NCBI GenBank assembly: GCA_024405755.1
Contig: JAKSOD010000002.1
Coordinates: 19,203-83,202, forward strand
Direction: 5' to 3'
Length of the DNA: 64,000 nucleotides
Source of the DNA: Clostridia bacterium
GTDB taxonomy: Bacteria > Bacillota > Clostridia > Oscillospirales > CAG-272
Positions 63,163 through 64,000 of this stretch are shown piece after piece. The position numbers were made by a program, and so were the translations under genes. The first letter of the stretch is position 1, and every line of letters begins with the position of its first letter. The notes beneath the pieces were generated by a model. The model saw only the letters and a list, made by a program, of their open reading frames with translations. It had not been told where the DNA came from and did no database searches.

Positions 63163-64000
63163 ATGAACGTCAAAGTCGTTAAATTCGGAGGCTCTTCCCT
63201 TGCCGACGCCGACCATTTCCGTATGGTCGCCGATATAATCAAGTCAGATCCTTCCCGCCGTTATGTGGTGCCTTCCGCCCCCGGAAAGCGTTTCAAGGAC
63301 GATATCAAAGTCACGGATATGCTCTACGAATGCTATCGCCTTGTCCGTGAACACGCCGCTTCCGAAGTAGTTGATACCTGCTACAATGCCATTGTTGACA
63401 GGTTTAACGGAATAATCAAAGATCTCGGACTGAACTTCGACATAACCGGCGAACTTGAATACGTAAAGCAGGCTATACTCTGCCGCGCCGGGCGCGACTA
63501 TGCCGCCAGCCGTGGTGAATACCTTAACGGTCTTATTCTTGCCAAATATCTCGGATACGATTTCATCGATGCCGAAAATGTAATTTTCTTTGCCGAAAAC
63601 GGCACTTTTGACGCCGAACGCACTCACGAGGTGCTTTCCGCCGAACTTTCACGACATGAGCACGCCGTAATACCGGGATTTTACGGGATCATGCCCAACG
63701 GCACCATCAAGACTTTCTCACGCGGAGGTTCAGACATAACCGGCTCGATCGTGGCACGTGCCGCGGAAGCTGATCTTTACGAGAACTGGACGGACGTTTC
63801 CGGATTTATGATGGCGGATCCCCGCGTCATCGGAGACACCTGCCCGATCAAGACGATAACTTACCGCGAACTCCGCGAACTTTCATATATGGGAGCAACC
63901 GTTCTGCATGAGGATGCGATCTTCCCGGTACGCAATGCCGGGATCCCGATCAATATCCGCAATACCAACAAACCCGAGGACGAAGGAACTATGATCGTTG
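63163..64000 (+). CDS. Aspartate kinase, N-terminal fragment
   Basis: The first 279 codons of an aspartate kinase, cut by the right edge of the window. It begins MNVKVVKFGGSSLADADHFR, with the KFGGSS motif that binds ATP and aspartate, followed by VVPSAPGKRFKDDIKVTD, typical of clostridial aspartate kinases. FSRGGSDITGSIVARAAEAD and ENWTDVSGFMMADPR complete the catalytic domain. It phosphorylates aspartate at the entry to lysine, methionine, threonine and diaminopimelate synthesis. AGGAG lies 6 bases before the ATG. The regulatory ACT domains would lie beyond the window. Confidence 0.95.
   Translation, partial: MNVKVVKFGGSSLADADHFRMVADIIKSDPSRRYVVPSAPGKRFKDDIKVTDMLYECYRLVREHAASEVVDTCYNAIVDRFNGIIKDLGLNFDITGELEYVKQAILCRAGRDYAASRGEYLNGLILAKYLGYDFIDAENVIFFAENGTFDAERTHEVLSAELSRHEHAVIPGFYGIMPNGTIKTFSRGGSDITGSIVARAAEADLYENWTDVSGFMMADPRVIGDTCPIKTITYRELRELSYMGATVLHEDAIFPVRNAGIPINIRNTNKPEDEGTMIV

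Overview
The window looks like part of the chromosome of an anaerobic, endospore-forming Clostridia member, probably an uncultured gut-type lineage. The evidence is a complete spoIIIA operon, a Gram-positive division and cell-wall (dcw) cluster, an acetate kinase, lipoproteins with type II signal peptides, and strong sigma-A promoters (TTGACA/TATAAT with 17-base spacers). The genus cannot be fixed from the sequence alone. No insertion sequence, phage gene or CRISPR array is visible.

Layout. 1-10.8 kb (minus strand): the dcw operon in its usual order, mraZ-rsmH-ftsL-like-PBP-murE-murF-mraY-ftsW-murG. It is read from one promoter that carries a likely MraZ operator; murG is cut by the window edge. 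11-13.4 kb: a CofE-like (F420 ligase family) protein and a HAD phosphatase, each with its own promoter. 13.4-23.7 kb (minus): a nucleoside salvage island made of two operons. One is deoC-deoD-deoB::cdd, in which phosphopentomutase and cytidine deaminase are fused in one chain. The other is a BMP lipoprotein, an ABC nucleoside importer, pyrimidine-nucleoside phosphorylase and thymidine kinase. 23.8-28.3 kb: tRNA-Gln, a DUF3048 lipoprotein, a small unknown protein, tmcAL and a divergent ackA.

28.4-34.4 kb (minus): spoIIIAA-AH followed by a P-loop ATPase. 34.6-37.5 kb (plus): alaS with a highly structured 3' region. 37.5-41.7 kb (minus): a short exopolysaccharide or glycan operon (aminotransferase, phosphoglycosyl transferase, two GT4 glycosyltransferases). 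41.8-58 kb (minus): a large carbohydrate-uptake locus with a 1226-residue solute-binding protein, two pairs of MalF/MalG-type permeases, an NHL-TPR-YIP1 membrane protein and a ~1980-residue DUF5696-type surface protein carrying a ~900-residue helical insert; it has no ATPase gene. 58.6-64 kb: a hypothetical membrane-anchored protein, a DUF1015 protein, an ABC exporter, and aspartate kinase cut by the right edge.

How the parts work together. The salvage island imports nucleosides, splits them by phosphorolysis, isomerises (deoxy)ribose-1-phosphate and cleaves deoxyribose-5-phosphate to glyceraldehyde-3-phosphate and acetaldehyde. The 41.8-58 kb locus reads as a dedicated cell-surface glycan capture and import machine that must borrow a shared ATPase. 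It is the least described system in the window. Start codons were chosen by Shine-Dalgarno position and family alignment from memory; no database search was possible.
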